A stretch of DNA of 64,000 nucleotides, from positions 558,001 through 622,000 of the forward strand of contig NZ_NOIU01000002.1 of NCBI RefSeq assembly GCF_004136635.1. The letters run 5' to 3'. The translations under genes were made by a program, and so were the position numbers. Shown here piece after piece: positions 23,618 to 32,248 of the stretch. Origin of the DNA: Rothia halotolerans (GTDB lineage Bacteria > Actinomycetota > Actinomycetes > Actinomycetales > Micrococcaceae). Within the stretch, counting starts at the first letter, position 1; every line of letters starts with the position of its first letter. Under the pieces are notes generated by a model, which saw only the letters and a program-made list of their open reading frames with translations, did not search any database and was not told the DNA's origin.

Positions 23618-24337
23618 GTGCACCGGACACCGGACCCGGACGCCCGCTACCTGGTGGGCCTGTTCGCCCTGACCGTGGCCACCGGCGTGGTGGACGCGGT
23701 CAGCTACCTCGCCCTGGACCGCGTGTTCACCGGGAACATGACCGGGAACGTGCTCTTCGTCGGCTTCGGGCTCGCGGGCGCCGGGAACGTCCCGCTGGTG
23801 AACAACGCGATCGCGCTGGCCGGGTTCCTCGCCGGGGCGGTGCTCGCCGGCCGGCTCGTGCGCGGCCGGCGGCACCGGACGCGCCTGCCGACGGCGCACC
23901 TGGTGCTCCTGACCGGCACGGCGGCGGCGATCCTCCTGCTCGGGATCGCGTGGCTGCTGCTGGAGGACCCCGCGGGCGGCTGGCTGCTGGGTCTGACGGC
24001 GGTGCTCGCCGCGGCCATGGGAATCCAGGCGGTCGCCGCCCGCGGCGCGCAGATCTCCGACGTCACCACGGTCGTCGTCACGAGCACGCTGGTGAACTTC
24101 GCCCTGGACTCCCCCGTCGCCGGCGGCACCGGCGAGAAGTGGGGACGCCGCGTCGGCGCCGTCCTGTCCATGTGCGCCGGCGGCGCCCTCGGAGCGCTGC
24201 TCGTCCGGATGGGCTCCGGCGCCGAGGCGCTGCTCGTCGGCGGCGTGTTCATGGCCCTCGGCGCGGCAGCGCTGACCTGGGCGAGAAGCCGAGAGACCGC
24301 AGTGAAGAATGACGAACGAGGAGGAGACGATGAGTGA
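23618..24337 (+). CDS. DUF1275 (YoaK-like) membrane protein
   Basis: 239 residues from GTG 23618, about six helices. Family hallmarks: ALTVATGVVDAVSYLALDRVFTGNMTGNVLFVGFGLAG, then AGFLAGAVLAGRLVRGRR, GIQAVAARGAQISDVTTVVVTSTLVNFA, and a final GALLVRMGSGAEALLVGGVFM. The role of the family is unknown, possibly transport. The last eight bases overlap the SDR start, so both are on one message. Confidence 0.9.
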   Translation: MHRTPDPDARYLVGLFALTVATGVVDAVSYLALDRVFTGNMTGNVLFVGFGLAGAGNVPLVNNAIALAGFLAGAVLAGRLVRGRRHRTRLPTAHLVLLTGTAAAILLLGIAWLLLEDPAGGWLLGLTAVLAAAMGIQAVAARGAQISDVTTVVVTSTLVNFALDSPVAGGTGEKWGRRVGAVLSMCAGGALGALLVRMGSGAEALLVGGVFMALGAAALTWARSRETAVKNDERGGDDE

Positions 24338-25184
24338 AGCACGAGTGGCAGTGGTGACGGGAGCCGCGCGAGGGATCGGGCGGGCGAGCGCCGTCGCCCT
24401 CGCGAAGGCCGGGTACCGGGTCGCGGGCGCCGACATCGCGGCGCAGGCCAGCGCCGCGATGGACTACGAGCCGGCGACGCCGGAGGACCTGGCGGAGACC
24501 GGCAGGCTGGTGGAGACCGCCGGCGCGGATTGGCTGCCGGTGGTCTTCGACCAGCGCGAGAAGGAGGCCGTCCGGGAGGGGCTCTCGCAGGTCGTCGAAC
24601 GCTTCGGCGGATTCGACGTGCTCTTCGCCAACGCCGGCGTCCAGGGCTTCGCCCCGCTGATGGAGATGAGCGACGAGCTCTGGCACGACCAGATCGACAT
24701 CAACCTCACCGGCACCGCCAACGTCCTGCGGGTCGCGGCCCCTCTGCTGGTCGAGCGCGGCGGCGGGCGCATCGTCATCACCTCCTCCACCCAGGGCCAG
24801 CACGGCACCCTCGACGGCTCCGGCTACTCGGCGTCGAAATGGGGGCTGATCGGGCTGATGAAGTCCGCCGCCCTGGAGCTGGGCCGGCACGGGATCACCG
24901 TCAACGCCGTCATCCCGGGACTGGTCAACACGAAGCTCACCCGGCATGAGGAGCGCTACGCGCAGATCATCCGCTCCGGCGGCGGCGAGTCCGCCGGCGA
25001 CCTCGCCCGCGACGAGCAGACGGCGGCCGACGCCCAGCGCGCCAAGCTCCCGCTCGGGGTCCCGTGGGTCGAGCCCGAGGACGTCGCCCCGCTGGTCGTC
25101 TTCCTCGCCTCGGAGGAGGCCAGGATGGTCACCGGCACGAGCTTCGCGGCGACCGGGGGCGACAGCGCCAACATCACCGCCTGA
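24330..25184 (+). CDS. mycofactocin-type SDR family oxidoreductase
   Basis: 284 residues. Cofactor motif VVTGAARGIGRA; catalytic Ser in ITSSTQGQHG and YSASK (Tyr, Lys). An insertion typical of mycofactocin-associated SDRs is visible: GADIAAQASAAMDYEPATPEDLAETGRLVE. Those enzymes keep NAD(H) bound and pass electrons to mycofactocin. No mycofactocin biosynthesis gene (mftA-F) is in the window. GAGGAG precedes the ATG; the start overlaps the DUF1275 gene. Confidence 0.88.
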   Translation: MSEARVAVVTGAARGIGRASAVALAKAGYRVAGADIAAQASAAMDYEPATPEDLAETGRLVETAGADWLPVVFDQREKEAVREGLSQVVERFGGFDVLFANAGVQGFAPLMEMSDELWHDQIDINLTGTANVLRVAAPLLVERGGGRIVITSSTQGQHGTLDGSGYSASKWGLIGLMKSAALELGRHGITVNAVIPGLVNTKLTRHEERYAQIIRSGGGESAGDLARDEQTAADAQRAKLPLGVPWVEPEDVAPLVVFLASEEARMVTGTSFAATGGDSANITA

Positions 25185-25291
25185 TCCGGGCCCCGGCGAG
25201 GGCGGGGAGGAGGTCCGGAAGGCCGAGCCTCTCCCCGTCCCGGGACGCTCGCACCCGAAAGGCTCTTAACTGGAGAGAATCCGGCGGCGAT

Positions 25292-25317
25292 CCTTCCGGC
25301 CGCGCGCGGCCGGAGGG
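25292..25317. terminator. palindromic hairpin after the SDR gene
   Basis: A perfect 20-nt palindrome (TCCGGCCGCG and its complement at 25295-25314), extendable by a few pairs with one G-U. A second GC-rich hairpin follows around 25318-25342. Likely ends the DUF1275-SDR message. Confidence 0.5.
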
Positions 25318-25363
25318 CCCCGACCCCCGACCGAGGGTCCGGACCGCAGGGCGTCTCTGAGAC

Positions 25364-25398
25364 CCGGTGTGGCGCCAGATATCGCCGTATGACACCGG
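25364..25398 (+). promoter_or_regulatory. nested inverted repeats upstream of the homocysteine methyltransferase gene
   Basis: Outer arms CCGGTGT and ACACCGG enclose inner arms GGCG and CGCC with an 8-nt loop and a 5-nt bulge. It lies about 95 bases before the start codon. It could be an operator or a structured leader; it does not match a SAM riboswitch that I can recognise. Confidence 0.35.
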
Positions 25399-25492
25399 TT
25401 CGGTTTGTGACACGGCGCAATCGACGGCGTCGGCCGCATGGTGCATGCTGTGGGGGTCAGAGCCGTACGCCGAGAGAGCGGAGACACACCCC

Positions 25493-26536
25493 ATGACCAA
25501 CCAGCTGACCGAGCGCCTCGACGCGAGCCCCGTCATCGTCGCGGAGGGCTTCCTCTTCGAGCTCGAGCGCCGCGGCTACCTCACCGCCGGAGAGTTCGTC
25601 CCCGAGGTCGCCCTCGAGTTCCCCGAGGCGCTGAGGAGCCTGCACGTGGACTTCCAGCGGGCGGGCTCCGACATCGTGGAGGCCTTCACCTACAACGGCC
25701 ACCGCGAGAAGATGCGGGTGATCGGCAAGGAGGACCTGCTCGAGCCGCTCAACCGCTCCGCCCTGCGGATCGCGCGCGAGGTCGCCGACGCGAAGCCGGG
25801 CAACCTCATGGCGGGGAACATCTCGAACTCCAACATCTGGGACCCCTCCGACGCCAAGGCCCAGGACGAGGTCCGCTCCATGTTCACGGAGATGGTGGGC
25901 TGGGCCGTGGAGGAGGGCGCCGACCTCATCATCGGCGAGACCTTCTACTACGCCGGGGAGGCCCTGGCCGCGCTCGAGATCGCGAAGGCCACCGGGCTGC
26001 CCACCGTCATCACCCTGGCCCCCATGGCCTTCGAAGAGATGGCCGACGGCCTGAGCATCGTGGAGACCGCGCAGCGCCTGGAGCAGGCGGGGGCCGACGT
26101 CGTGGGCCTCAACTGCTTCCGCGGGCCGGAGACGATGCTCCCCCACCTGCTCGAGATCCGCGAGGCCGTCTCCTGCCACGTGGGCGCGCTGCCCATCCCC
26201 TACCGCACTACCCCGGCCGAGCCGACCTTCTTCAACCTCAGCGACGTCTCCGCGAGCGTGCCGTCCCCGCACGGCCGCACCTTCCCGACTGCGCTCGACC
26301 CGCTGTACGCGAACCGCTACGAGATCGGGAAGTTCGCCCGGGACGCCTACGCCGCCGGCGTCAACTACCTGGGGGTGTGCTGCGGGGCCGCGCCCATGCA
26401 CATCCGCCAGGTCGCCGAGGCGGTGGGGCTGGAGACCGAGGCCAGCCGCTTCTCGGAGAAGATGGAGAACCACTTCATGTACGGCAGCAACGAGCGGCTG
26501 CCGGAGCACATCGTGGAGCTGGGCTCCCGGGCTTGA
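25493..26536 (+). CDS. homocysteine S-methyltransferase family protein
   Basis: 347 residues, a TIM-barrel methyltransferase of the betaine-homocysteine methyltransferase/Mmu type. Zinc-cysteine motifs VGLNCFRGPE and LGVCCGAAPMH are both present. Other family segments: DIVEAFTYNGHREKM and LIIGETFYYAGEALAALEI. It transfers a methyl group (from betaine, S-methylmethionine or similar; donor unknown) to homocysteine, giving methionine. No cobalamin domain is attached. Monocistronic, with a hairpin before and a terminator after. Confidence 0.9.
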   Translation: MTNQLTERLDASPVIVAEGFLFELERRGYLTAGEFVPEVALEFPEALRSLHVDFQRAGSDIVEAFTYNGHREKMRVIGKEDLLEPLNRSALRIAREVADAKPGNLMAGNISNSNIWDPSDAKAQDEVRSMFTEMVGWAVEEGADLIIGETFYYAGEALAALEIAKATGLPTVITLAPMAFEEMADGLSIVETAQRLEQAGADVVGLNCFRGPETMLPHLLEIREAVSCHVGALPIPYRTTPAEPTFFNLSDVSASVPSPHGRTFPTALDPLYANRYEIGKFARDAYAAGVNYLGVCCGAAPMHIRQVAEAVGLETEASRFSEKMENHFMYGSNERLPEHIVELGSRA

Positions 26537-26561
26537 GCTTTCCAGAGGGCCTGAGCGCCCT

Positions 26562-26588
26562 AGGGGTGCCCCCCGCGGGGGCACCCCT
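26562..26588. terminator. 12-bp perfect hairpin after the methyltransferase gene
   Basis: AGGGGTGCCCCC pairs with GGGGGCACCCCT across a CGC loop. It lies between the 3' ends of two convergent genes. Confidence 0.75.
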
Positions 26589-26672
26589 GGACGGAAGACG
26601 TTCAGGCGGCGAGCCGACGGCGTGTTCTGGACAGCGCGGAGGGCTGCCGGGACGCTCCCCGGGTTCAGGGGG

Positions 26673-28307
26673 TCACCGGCGTGATGCAGTTTCCGCGTCC
26701 TCGGCAGTCTCGGCGGGCGCGGACCGCACCTTCTGAGTGTTCGGGATCAACGCGGTCGCGATGACGCCCAGCACCAGGAACCCCGCCGCCAGGTAGGACC
26801 CCAGTGCGAGACCGTGGGTCATGGCGTCGCGCGCCGCATCGGCGACGAACGCGGTGTCCGGATTCGCCCCGAGCGGCTCGATGGCGGCCCCCGCGCTGTC
26901 GGTGACCGCGTCGCCGAACCGCTCGGCCTGATCCGCCGAGAGTCCCGCGTCGACCAGCCGGTCGCGCAGGTTTGAGCTCAGCGTGGAGAAGAACACGGTG
27001 GTCAGGGTCGCGATCCCGAGCGCGGAGCCGAGCTGGCGGAAGGTGCTCTGGATGCCGGAGCTCTGGCCGTCCTCGTCCTCGGGAACGTCGGCGAGGACGA
27101 CGTTGGTGACCTGCGAGGTCGCGAAGCCCACGCCGATGCCGTAGAAGAAGACCGCCAGGGAGATCTGCCACCAGGCGGCGTCGGTGAAGGCCGCCACTCC
27201 GCCCAGCCCGAGGAGGCCGAGGACCTCGAGGACGAGGCCCATGCGCACCATGCCCAGCGGCGAGACCCTCGCCATCAGGGGGAAGCTGATGCCGCTGGCG
27301 ACGAAGCTGCCGATCGCGATCGGCACGAGGGCGAGCCCGGCCTGCAGTGCGGTGTAGTCCATGGTGAAGACGAGCCAGAGCGGGAGCACCGCGATGATGC
27401 CGTACTCCCCCAGCCCGATGATCGTGGTGGCGACGTTGCCGTTGCGGAACGAGGCGATCGAGAACAGGTTCGTGTTCATGAAGGGCTCGCGCCTGCTGCC
27501 GGGTCGGCTGGCGAGGATCTGGCTCCAGACGAAGACCGCGAGGAGCAGGGCCGAGAGGACCAGGGCGACGAAAGCCGGCGAGAGGCCGGAGTCCCAGGTG
27601 AGGCCGGGCAGCTCGAAGGCCTTCTCGCTGAGGAACCACCCGTAGATGCGCCCCTCGATGAGCCCGAAGGCGAGCAGGCCGAGGCCGAGGATCGACAGGA
27701 CCGCGCTGAGCACGTCGATGCGCCCCGGCTTGCGCGGGGTGGGCACGAGGAAGAGAGCGGCCAGCACGAGGATCAGAAGGGTGACGGGGATGTTGATGCC
27801 GAAGGCCCAGCGCCAGCTCCAGTGCTCGGAGAGCCATCCCCCGATGACCGGGCCGAGTGCGGTCGCCGCCCCGATGGTCGAGCCCCAGATCGCGAAGGCC
27901 TGCCCGCGCGCCTTCCCCGTGAACATGCGGTTCAGCAGCGCCAGCGAGGTCGGGAGGATCAGCGCCGCGGCCATCCCCTGCAGGAACCGGGCGAGGATCA
28001 GGATCTCGCCGCTGGGGGCCAGCCCGGCCAGCAGGCTGGTCAGGCCGAAGCAGATCACGCCCCAGGTGAAGACCGCCCGGGCGCCCAGCATGTCGGAGAC
28101 GCGGCCCACAAGCAGCAGCAGCGCGGCGAAGATGATCGCGTAGGACTCCTGGATCCACTGCGCCTGCGTCGAGTCGATGTCGATGTCCTCGATCACCGAG
28201 GGCGTGATCACGTTCACGATCGTCGTGTCCACCACGATCAGCGCCACACCCAGGGCGATGGCGATCAGGCCCATCCAGCGTCGGGCATTCGCCGAGAGAC
28301 GCGCCAT
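26673..28307 (-). CDS. MFS drug:H+ antiporter, DHA2 (14-helix, EmrB/QacA) type
   Basis: 544 residues. First helix LIAIALGVALIVVDTTIVNVITPSV with the DHA2 motif D1 pattern, then QWIQESYAIIFAALLLLVGRVSDMLGAR (motif A), RFLQGMAAALILPTSLALL and GPVIGGWLSEHWSWRWAFGINIP (motif C). There are 14 predicted helices and an acidic C-terminal tail. It exports drugs or other hydrophobic compounds using the proton gradient. The start ATG 28307 has GGAGG seven bases before. Divergent to marR-type gene 28412-28906, which most likely represses it. Confidence 0.93.
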   Translation of the reverse strand: MARLSANARRWMGLIAIALGVALIVVDTTIVNVITPSVIEDIDIDSTQAQWIQESYAIIFAALLLLVGRVSDMLGARAVFTWGVICFGLTSLLAGLAPSGEILILARFLQGMAAALILPTSLALLNRMFTGKARGQAFAIWGSTIGAATALGPVIGGWLSEHWSWRWAFGINIPVTLLILVLAALFLVPTPRKPGRIDVLSAVLSILGLGLLAFGLIEGRIYGWFLSEKAFELPGLTWDSGLSPAFVALVLSALLLAVFVWSQILASRPGSRREPFMNTNLFSIASFRNGNVATTIIGLGEYGIIAVLPLWLVFTMDYTALQAGLALVPIAIGSFVASGISFPLMARVSPLGMVRMGLVLEVLGLLGLGGVAAFTDAAWWQISLAVFFYGIGVGFATSQVTNVVLADVPEDEDGQSSGIQSTFRQLGSALGIATLTTVFFSTLSSNLRDRLVDAGLSADQAERFGDAVTDSAGAAIEPLGANPDTAFVADAARDAMTHGLALGSYLAAGFLVLGVIATALIPNTQKVRSAPAETAEDAETASRR

Positions 28308-28335
28308 TGAGTAACCTCCATATATCTTTACCAAC

Positions 28336-28360
28336 AAGTAGTTACATGGTGAAGTTACTT
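28336..28360. promoter_or_regulatory. MarR-type operator in the divergent promoter
   Basis: AAGTA and TACTT arms frame a 25-nt dyad that also contains two direct GTTAC copies. The AT-rich site sits 29 bases from the exporter start and 52 from the MarR start, an ideal place for a regulator of both. Confidence 0.55.
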
Positions 28361-28411
28361 TACCCAATGATACCGTGTCAACGAGTCGATCCGACGGAGG
28401 AAGGAGACCGA

Positions 28412-28906
28412 GTGGAGGAGAACGTCCGGGACGAGAGCGCCGCGAAGCCCGCCGGCGCCCCCGATCGGGTGATGGCGGGGCTTCGCGCCTACGGCGCGGT
28501 GTCAGCGGAGATCAGCAAGCGCTTCGCGGCGAGCCTCGACCTGCACCCCACGGACGCCTCGGCGCTGATCGAGATCCTCGAGGCCGAAGAGCGGGAGGCC
28601 CCGCTCTCGCCCGCGCGGCTCGCCAAGCGGATCGGCCTGACCTCCGGCGCGACCTCGTCCCTGCTCAACCGGCTCGAGGCGAACGGCCACATCGAGCGGA
28701 GCCGCGTCCACGCCGACCGGCGCGTGGTCACCCTGCGCTCCACCTCCCGGGTTCGGGAGGCGGCCGACGCCTTCTTCGACCCCCTGGCCTCGCGTCTGGG
28801 CATCATGATGAGCGCCTATTCCGACGAGGTGCTGCAGCAGCTCGAGGCCTTCTTGGCGGATCTCGCCTCGACCTCCGAGGGCTACCTCCGGGAGCTTCCC
28901 TCCTGA
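28412..28906 (+). CDS. MarR family regulator
   Basis: 164 residues from GTG 28412, preceded by AAGGAG. Winged helix: LHPTDASALIEILEAEEREAPLSPARLAKRIGLTSGATSSLLNRLEANGHIERSRVHADRRVVTLR contains the recognition helix (TSGATSSLLNRLEANG) and the wing (HADRRVV). Flanking helices form the dimer. It very likely represses itself and the divergent exporter through the dyad at 28336-28360, with release by an exported or related phenolic/hydrophobic compound. Confidence 0.9.
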   Translation: MEENVRDESAAKPAGAPDRVMAGLRAYGAVSAEISKRFAASLDLHPTDASALIEILEAEEREAPLSPARLAKRIGLTSGATSSLLNRLEANGHIERSRVHADRRVVTLRSTSRVREAADAFFDPLASRLGIMMSAYSDEVLQQLEAFLADLASTSEGYLRELPS

Positions 28907-28940
28907 CCCGCACGCCCGCCGGAGTCCTTCTGCGCGCGGG

Positions 28941-30050
28941 TCAGGCGGGGGCGGAGGTCCCGGGGTACTGGCGGATCTCCATGAGCGGGCAGGTGAAGAC
29001 GTCGCGCTCCCCCAGCCCCACGCGGTTGATGTAGCGGACGACGACCGCGTACGAGCGGAACAGGCCCGTCTGCGTATAGGGGACGGCGTGCTCACGGCAG
29101 TACTCCGAGATGATCGGCGCCGCGCGGCGCAGATGAGGCCGCGGCATCGACGGGAAGAGATGGTGCTCGATCTGGTAGTTGAGCCCTCCCAAGGCGACGT
29201 CGATCCAGCGACCGCCGCGGATGTTGCGGCTCATCATGACCTGACGGCGCAGGAAGTCGAGCTTGAGCTCCCGCGGGACCACGGGCATCCCCTTGTGATT
29301 CGGGGCGAAGGAGACGCCCATGTAGAGCCCGAAGAGGCCCAGCTGCACGCCGAGGAACGCAAAGGCCACGCCGGGCGAGAGCACGAGGAAGACCAGGGTC
29401 AGGAAGCCGAGCAGCCGCACGCTCATGAACCCGATCTCGGCCCAGCGTCGGTCCAGGTGCTCGCGGGTCGCCACGCGGCGCACGCTCGAGGCGTGCAGCG
29501 ACAGGCCCTCCAGCAGCAGGAGCGGGAAGAAGAAGATCCCCTGGTGGGCGCGGAACCACCGCAGGGGCGCCGGGCCTCGGTGCGGGGCGGCGTCCTCGGC
29601 GGTCACCGCGATGACCGGCAGCTCGATGTCCGGGTCCGAACCGAGCTTGTTCGGGTTGGCGTGATGCTTCGTGTGCTTGTGGCGCCACCAGCCGTAGCTC
29701 ATGCCGACCAGCAGGTCGCCCAGGATGATGCTGATCCAGTCGTTCCAGCGGCCGGAGATGAAGATCTGCCGGTGGGCGGCGTCGTGACCCAGGAAGGCGA
29801 TCTGCGTCAGGACGCAGGCGAGGGCGGCGGCGGTGAACAGCTGCCACCAGGTGTCGCCGATCCAGACGAAGGCGGCGATGGTCATGATGAGGAGCAGGGG
29901 CAGGCCGATGATCTTGGCCCAGTAGTAGCCGTACCGGCGGCGCAGCAGGCCGCTGTCGCGGATGATCTGCGCCAGCTCCGTGAAGTCCTGGAGCGGGCGG
30001 GGCTTGCCCCGATCGGCCGCAGGCGAGCTGGATGAACGGGCGGTCGTCAT
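28941..30050 (-). CDS. membrane fatty acid (acyl-CoA/acyl-lipid) desaturase
   Basis: 369 residues. Three His boxes of the di-iron site: HDAAH, HTKHH (in WWRHKHTKHHANPN) and QIEHHLFPSMPRPHL. Four membrane helices in two pairs. It introduces a cis double bond into a fatty acyl chain using O2 and an electron donor; position and donor cannot be told. The QxxHH third box groups it with front-end/omega-6-like desaturases. Start at ATG 30050. Confidence 0.92.
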   Translation of the reverse strand: MTTARSSSSPAADRGKPRPLQDFTELAQIIRDSGLLRRRYGYYWAKIIGLPLLLIMTIAAFVWIGDTWWQLFTAAALACVLTQIAFLGHDAAHRQIFISGRWNDWISIILGDLLVGMSYGWWRHKHTKHHANPNKLGSDPDIELPVIAVTAEDAAPHRGPAPLRWFRAHQGIFFFPLLLLEGLSLHASSVRRVATREHLDRRWAEIGFMSVRLLGFLTLVFLVLSPGVAFAFLGVQLGLFGLYMGVSFAPNHKGMPVVPRELKLDFLRRQVMMSRNIRGGRWIDVALGGLNYQIEHHLFPSMPRPHLRRAAPIISEYCREHAVPYTQTGLFRSYAVVVRYINRVGLGERDVFTCPLMEIRQYPGTSAPA

Positions 30051-30758
30051 GATGCACTCTTGTCCGGCGCCCGCTGGTCCCTGTGGGGAGGCTGAGCACC
30101 CATTGTTCCCATGCCGTCGAGCGGGCCCAGTCCGAGGGGCGACGGCGAAGAGGCGAGACCCGAAGAATTCGTCGAGCGATCATGGGAGCGGCAATTCCTC
30201 TATGCTTCACACAATACTCCGAAATCGGGGCATTCGGCTCGGAATAGTGATGCATTCTGCGATAGTGTGCCGACTCTGTGTCCCCGAAGGGCGAACGTGG
30301 AGTCAGGTCGTGGAATCACGATCACGTCCTGTTCCCCACGGGAACGGCGCCTTGGGGCCGGGGCCCCGGGAGTCCTCCTGGACTCCCTGCCAGAGTCGTT
30401 GATGACTTTCCAGGCGCCTGAACGATATGCCGTGGAGGTGGTCTTCACGCGGCAGCCGGCGCAGCCCGTCACCGGGCAGGTGGCGGCGCCGCGTCATGAA
30501 AACCCCTCCGAAAGTCCCTGCTGAATTTTTTCAAAGAATTTCCGGGACCCTTTCCAGGAGTTCTCACAGACACTTCGAAGGAATCTCTCGACATTCTGTG
30601 AAGCTGCTGATCCGAAAATACCCCTTCTCAGGACACGGGGCCATCAAGGTTTCCATTCGAAAGAGGGGCGGAGCGGGTACGAAGAGGAGTGACGACTGAC
30701 TATCTCTCATCAGCAACGCACTGATGAGATGGAGATCGTCTCCGTGTCCGTAGCGCTC
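30051..30758. other. 708-nt gene-poor, AT-richer stretch
   Basis: No frame here resembles a known family. GC content drops clearly between about 30150 and 30260 and again between 30500 and 30720. The best candidate frame is a basic 67-codon one at 30496-30699 (MKTPPKVPAEFFQRISG...), without a good ribosome site. The composition suggests acquired or decayed DNA, but no mobile-element hallmark was seen. Confidence 0.35.
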
Positions 30759-31262
30759 TCAGCCCCGCTCGGCGGGAGTCTGGCCGGCGTCCGCGCGGGC
30801 TTCGTCGCGGACCCTGGCCAGCGCGTCGTTGAACCCGTCGGCGCAGCCGCTGGCTCCGGCGATGACCCCGACCTCGAGATCCTCGATGCTCTCGCCGACC
30901 ACCTCGTCGGGCACGGCGGCGGCGAAGCGCTCCTGATAGCCGCGGGAGGTGTCGTTGTTCTCCTCCATCAGCTCCGAGTCCACGCCGGTGATCACCCCGT
31001 CTTCCAGGGAGATGGTGAAGTCCATGTAGGAGGGGGCCCCGCCGTAGACGCCGCGGGCGGTGTACGTGCCGTCCTGGTACTCGGACGAGCTCGTGCCCGA
31101 TGCGGCCGGGCCGGGCTCGGGCGTCGTCGTCGAGGGATCAACCGACGTCGAGCCGGTGGCCCCGGTTCCCTCGTCGCCGTTGCCGCAGGCGGTCAGCGGC
31201 AGGAGGACGGCGGCGGAGGCCAGGGCGCCGATCGCCGGGCGGGTGAGGATGTGAGGCTTCAT
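30759..31262 (-). CDS. FMN-binding domain lipoprotein (probable ApbE target)
   Basis: 167 residues. Lipobox PLTAC with Cys at residue 26, a Thr/Ser/Pro-rich linker, then a single FMN-binding (flavinylation) domain: YQDGTYTARGVYGGAPSYMDFTISLEDGVITGVD and the acceptor region VIAGASGCADGFNDAL, where FMN would be attached to Ser. Such extracytoplasmic flavoproteins take part in electron transfer at the cell surface. The upstream gene encodes ApbE, the enzyme that makes this attachment. Confidence 0.85.
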   Translation of the reverse strand: MKPHILTRPAIGALASAAVLLPLTACGNGDEGTGATGSTSVDPSTTTPEPGPAASGTSSSEYQDGTYTARGVYGGAPSYMDFTISLEDGVITGVDSELMEENNDTSRGYQERFAAAVPDEVVGESIEDLEVGVIAGASGCADGFNDALARVRDEARADAGQTPAERG

Positions 31263-31330
31263 CGTCTGGTCCTTGGAAAGAGTCTCGGTCGGGTGGGCAT
31301 CATCGTCGGGGATGGGCATCGTCGGCGGAT

Positions 31331-32227
31331 TCAGAGGAACAGCTCGCCCGGGAAGTCGTCCGACCACTGCACGCGCCCGTCGGCGAGCATGCGCACCCAG
31401 GTGAACGCGAACTCGGCGAGCCGGCCCGGCTCGGCGAGGAACAGGGCCGTGGCCAGGCCGTCGGCGGTCGCCGCGTCCGCGGCGATGGCCCAGGTCGCCA
31501 CGACGTCGGGCACGGGGCTTCCCGTGCGGCCGTCGAGGACGTGGTGCAGGCCCTCGCCCCAGGCCCGCCGCGTCGTCGACGAGGCACACAGCGCCGCGCC
31601 CTGCAGCGGCACCGTGCCGAGCACGCGGCCTGCGCGAGTGGGGTGCTCCAGGCCGACGACGACGGGCGCGGACCCGGCATGGCGCAGGTCGCCGCTGCCG
31701 TCGACGAGGAACCCTCCGACCCCGGCGGCGTCGAGGACGTCGGTGATGAGGTCCACGAGGTGGCCCTTGCCCGCCGCACCGACGTCGATGACCACCGGGC
31801 GATCCGTAATGAGATCGGTGCCTCGCCGGTGGACATCGCGAGCCCAGGAGTCCGGCACGCGCTCGGACAGGCCTGCGCGGTCGGGCCTCAGCGAGTAGCC
31901 CGCGTCATAGCCCAGCAGTTCCAGATCCCTGCCGATCAGCGGGTCCACTTCCCCGGCGGTCACGTCCACCAGGCGGTCGTAGAGATCCAGCAGCGCCGCG
32001 TCGCGGGTGGGGAACTCAAAGCGCCCCCCGCCCGGCGCGTGCGCGATCTCGGTGACCATCGAGTCGGCGCGGAACCGCGACCAGGTCCGGTCGAAGTGCT
32101 CGCACAGGGCGGCGATCTCGGTGATCACGGCGTCGGGCAGGGGATGATCCGTGCGGATCTGCCAGCCGGTGCCGATCGCCGTGAACCGGTGCACCGCGCC
32201 GGCGGGCTCCTCGTCCCTGCTCTGCAT
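31331..32227 (-). CDS. apbE: FAD:protein FMN transferase
   Basis: 298 residues without a signal peptide. ApbE hallmarks: FTAIGTGWQIRTD, WSRFRADSMVTEIA, GEVDPLIGRDLELLGYDAGY, VIDVGAAGKGHLVD, and HHVLDGRTGSPVPDVVATW. It transfers FMN from FAD to a Thr/Ser of a target domain with Mg. Sixty-eight bases separate it from the FMN-binding lipoprotein gene downstream, so the pair forms a flavinylation unit. The lack of an export signal means flavinylation occurs before secretion or the start is mis-set. Confidence 0.93.
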   Translation of the reverse strand: MQSRDEEPAGAVHRFTAIGTGWQIRTDHPLPDAVITEIAALCEHFDRTWSRFRADSMVTEIAHAPGGGRFEFPTRDAALLDLYDRLVDVTAGEVDPLIGRDLELLGYDAGYSLRPDRAGLSERVPDSWARDVHRRGTDLITDRPVVIDVGAAGKGHLVDLITDVLDAAGVGGFLVDGSGDLRHAGSAPVVVGLEHPTRAGRVLGTVPLQGAALCASSTTRRAWGEGLHHVLDGRTGSPVPDVVATWAIAADAATADGLATALFLAEPGRLAEFAFTWVRMLADGRVQWSDDFPGELFL

Positions 32228-32248
32228 CGCGGTTCCCGGAACCGGCGC

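Noticed and set aside
24330-25184. Full mycofactocin gene cluster
   Set aside because: Only one SDR of this class is present; no mftA-F gene was found in the window.
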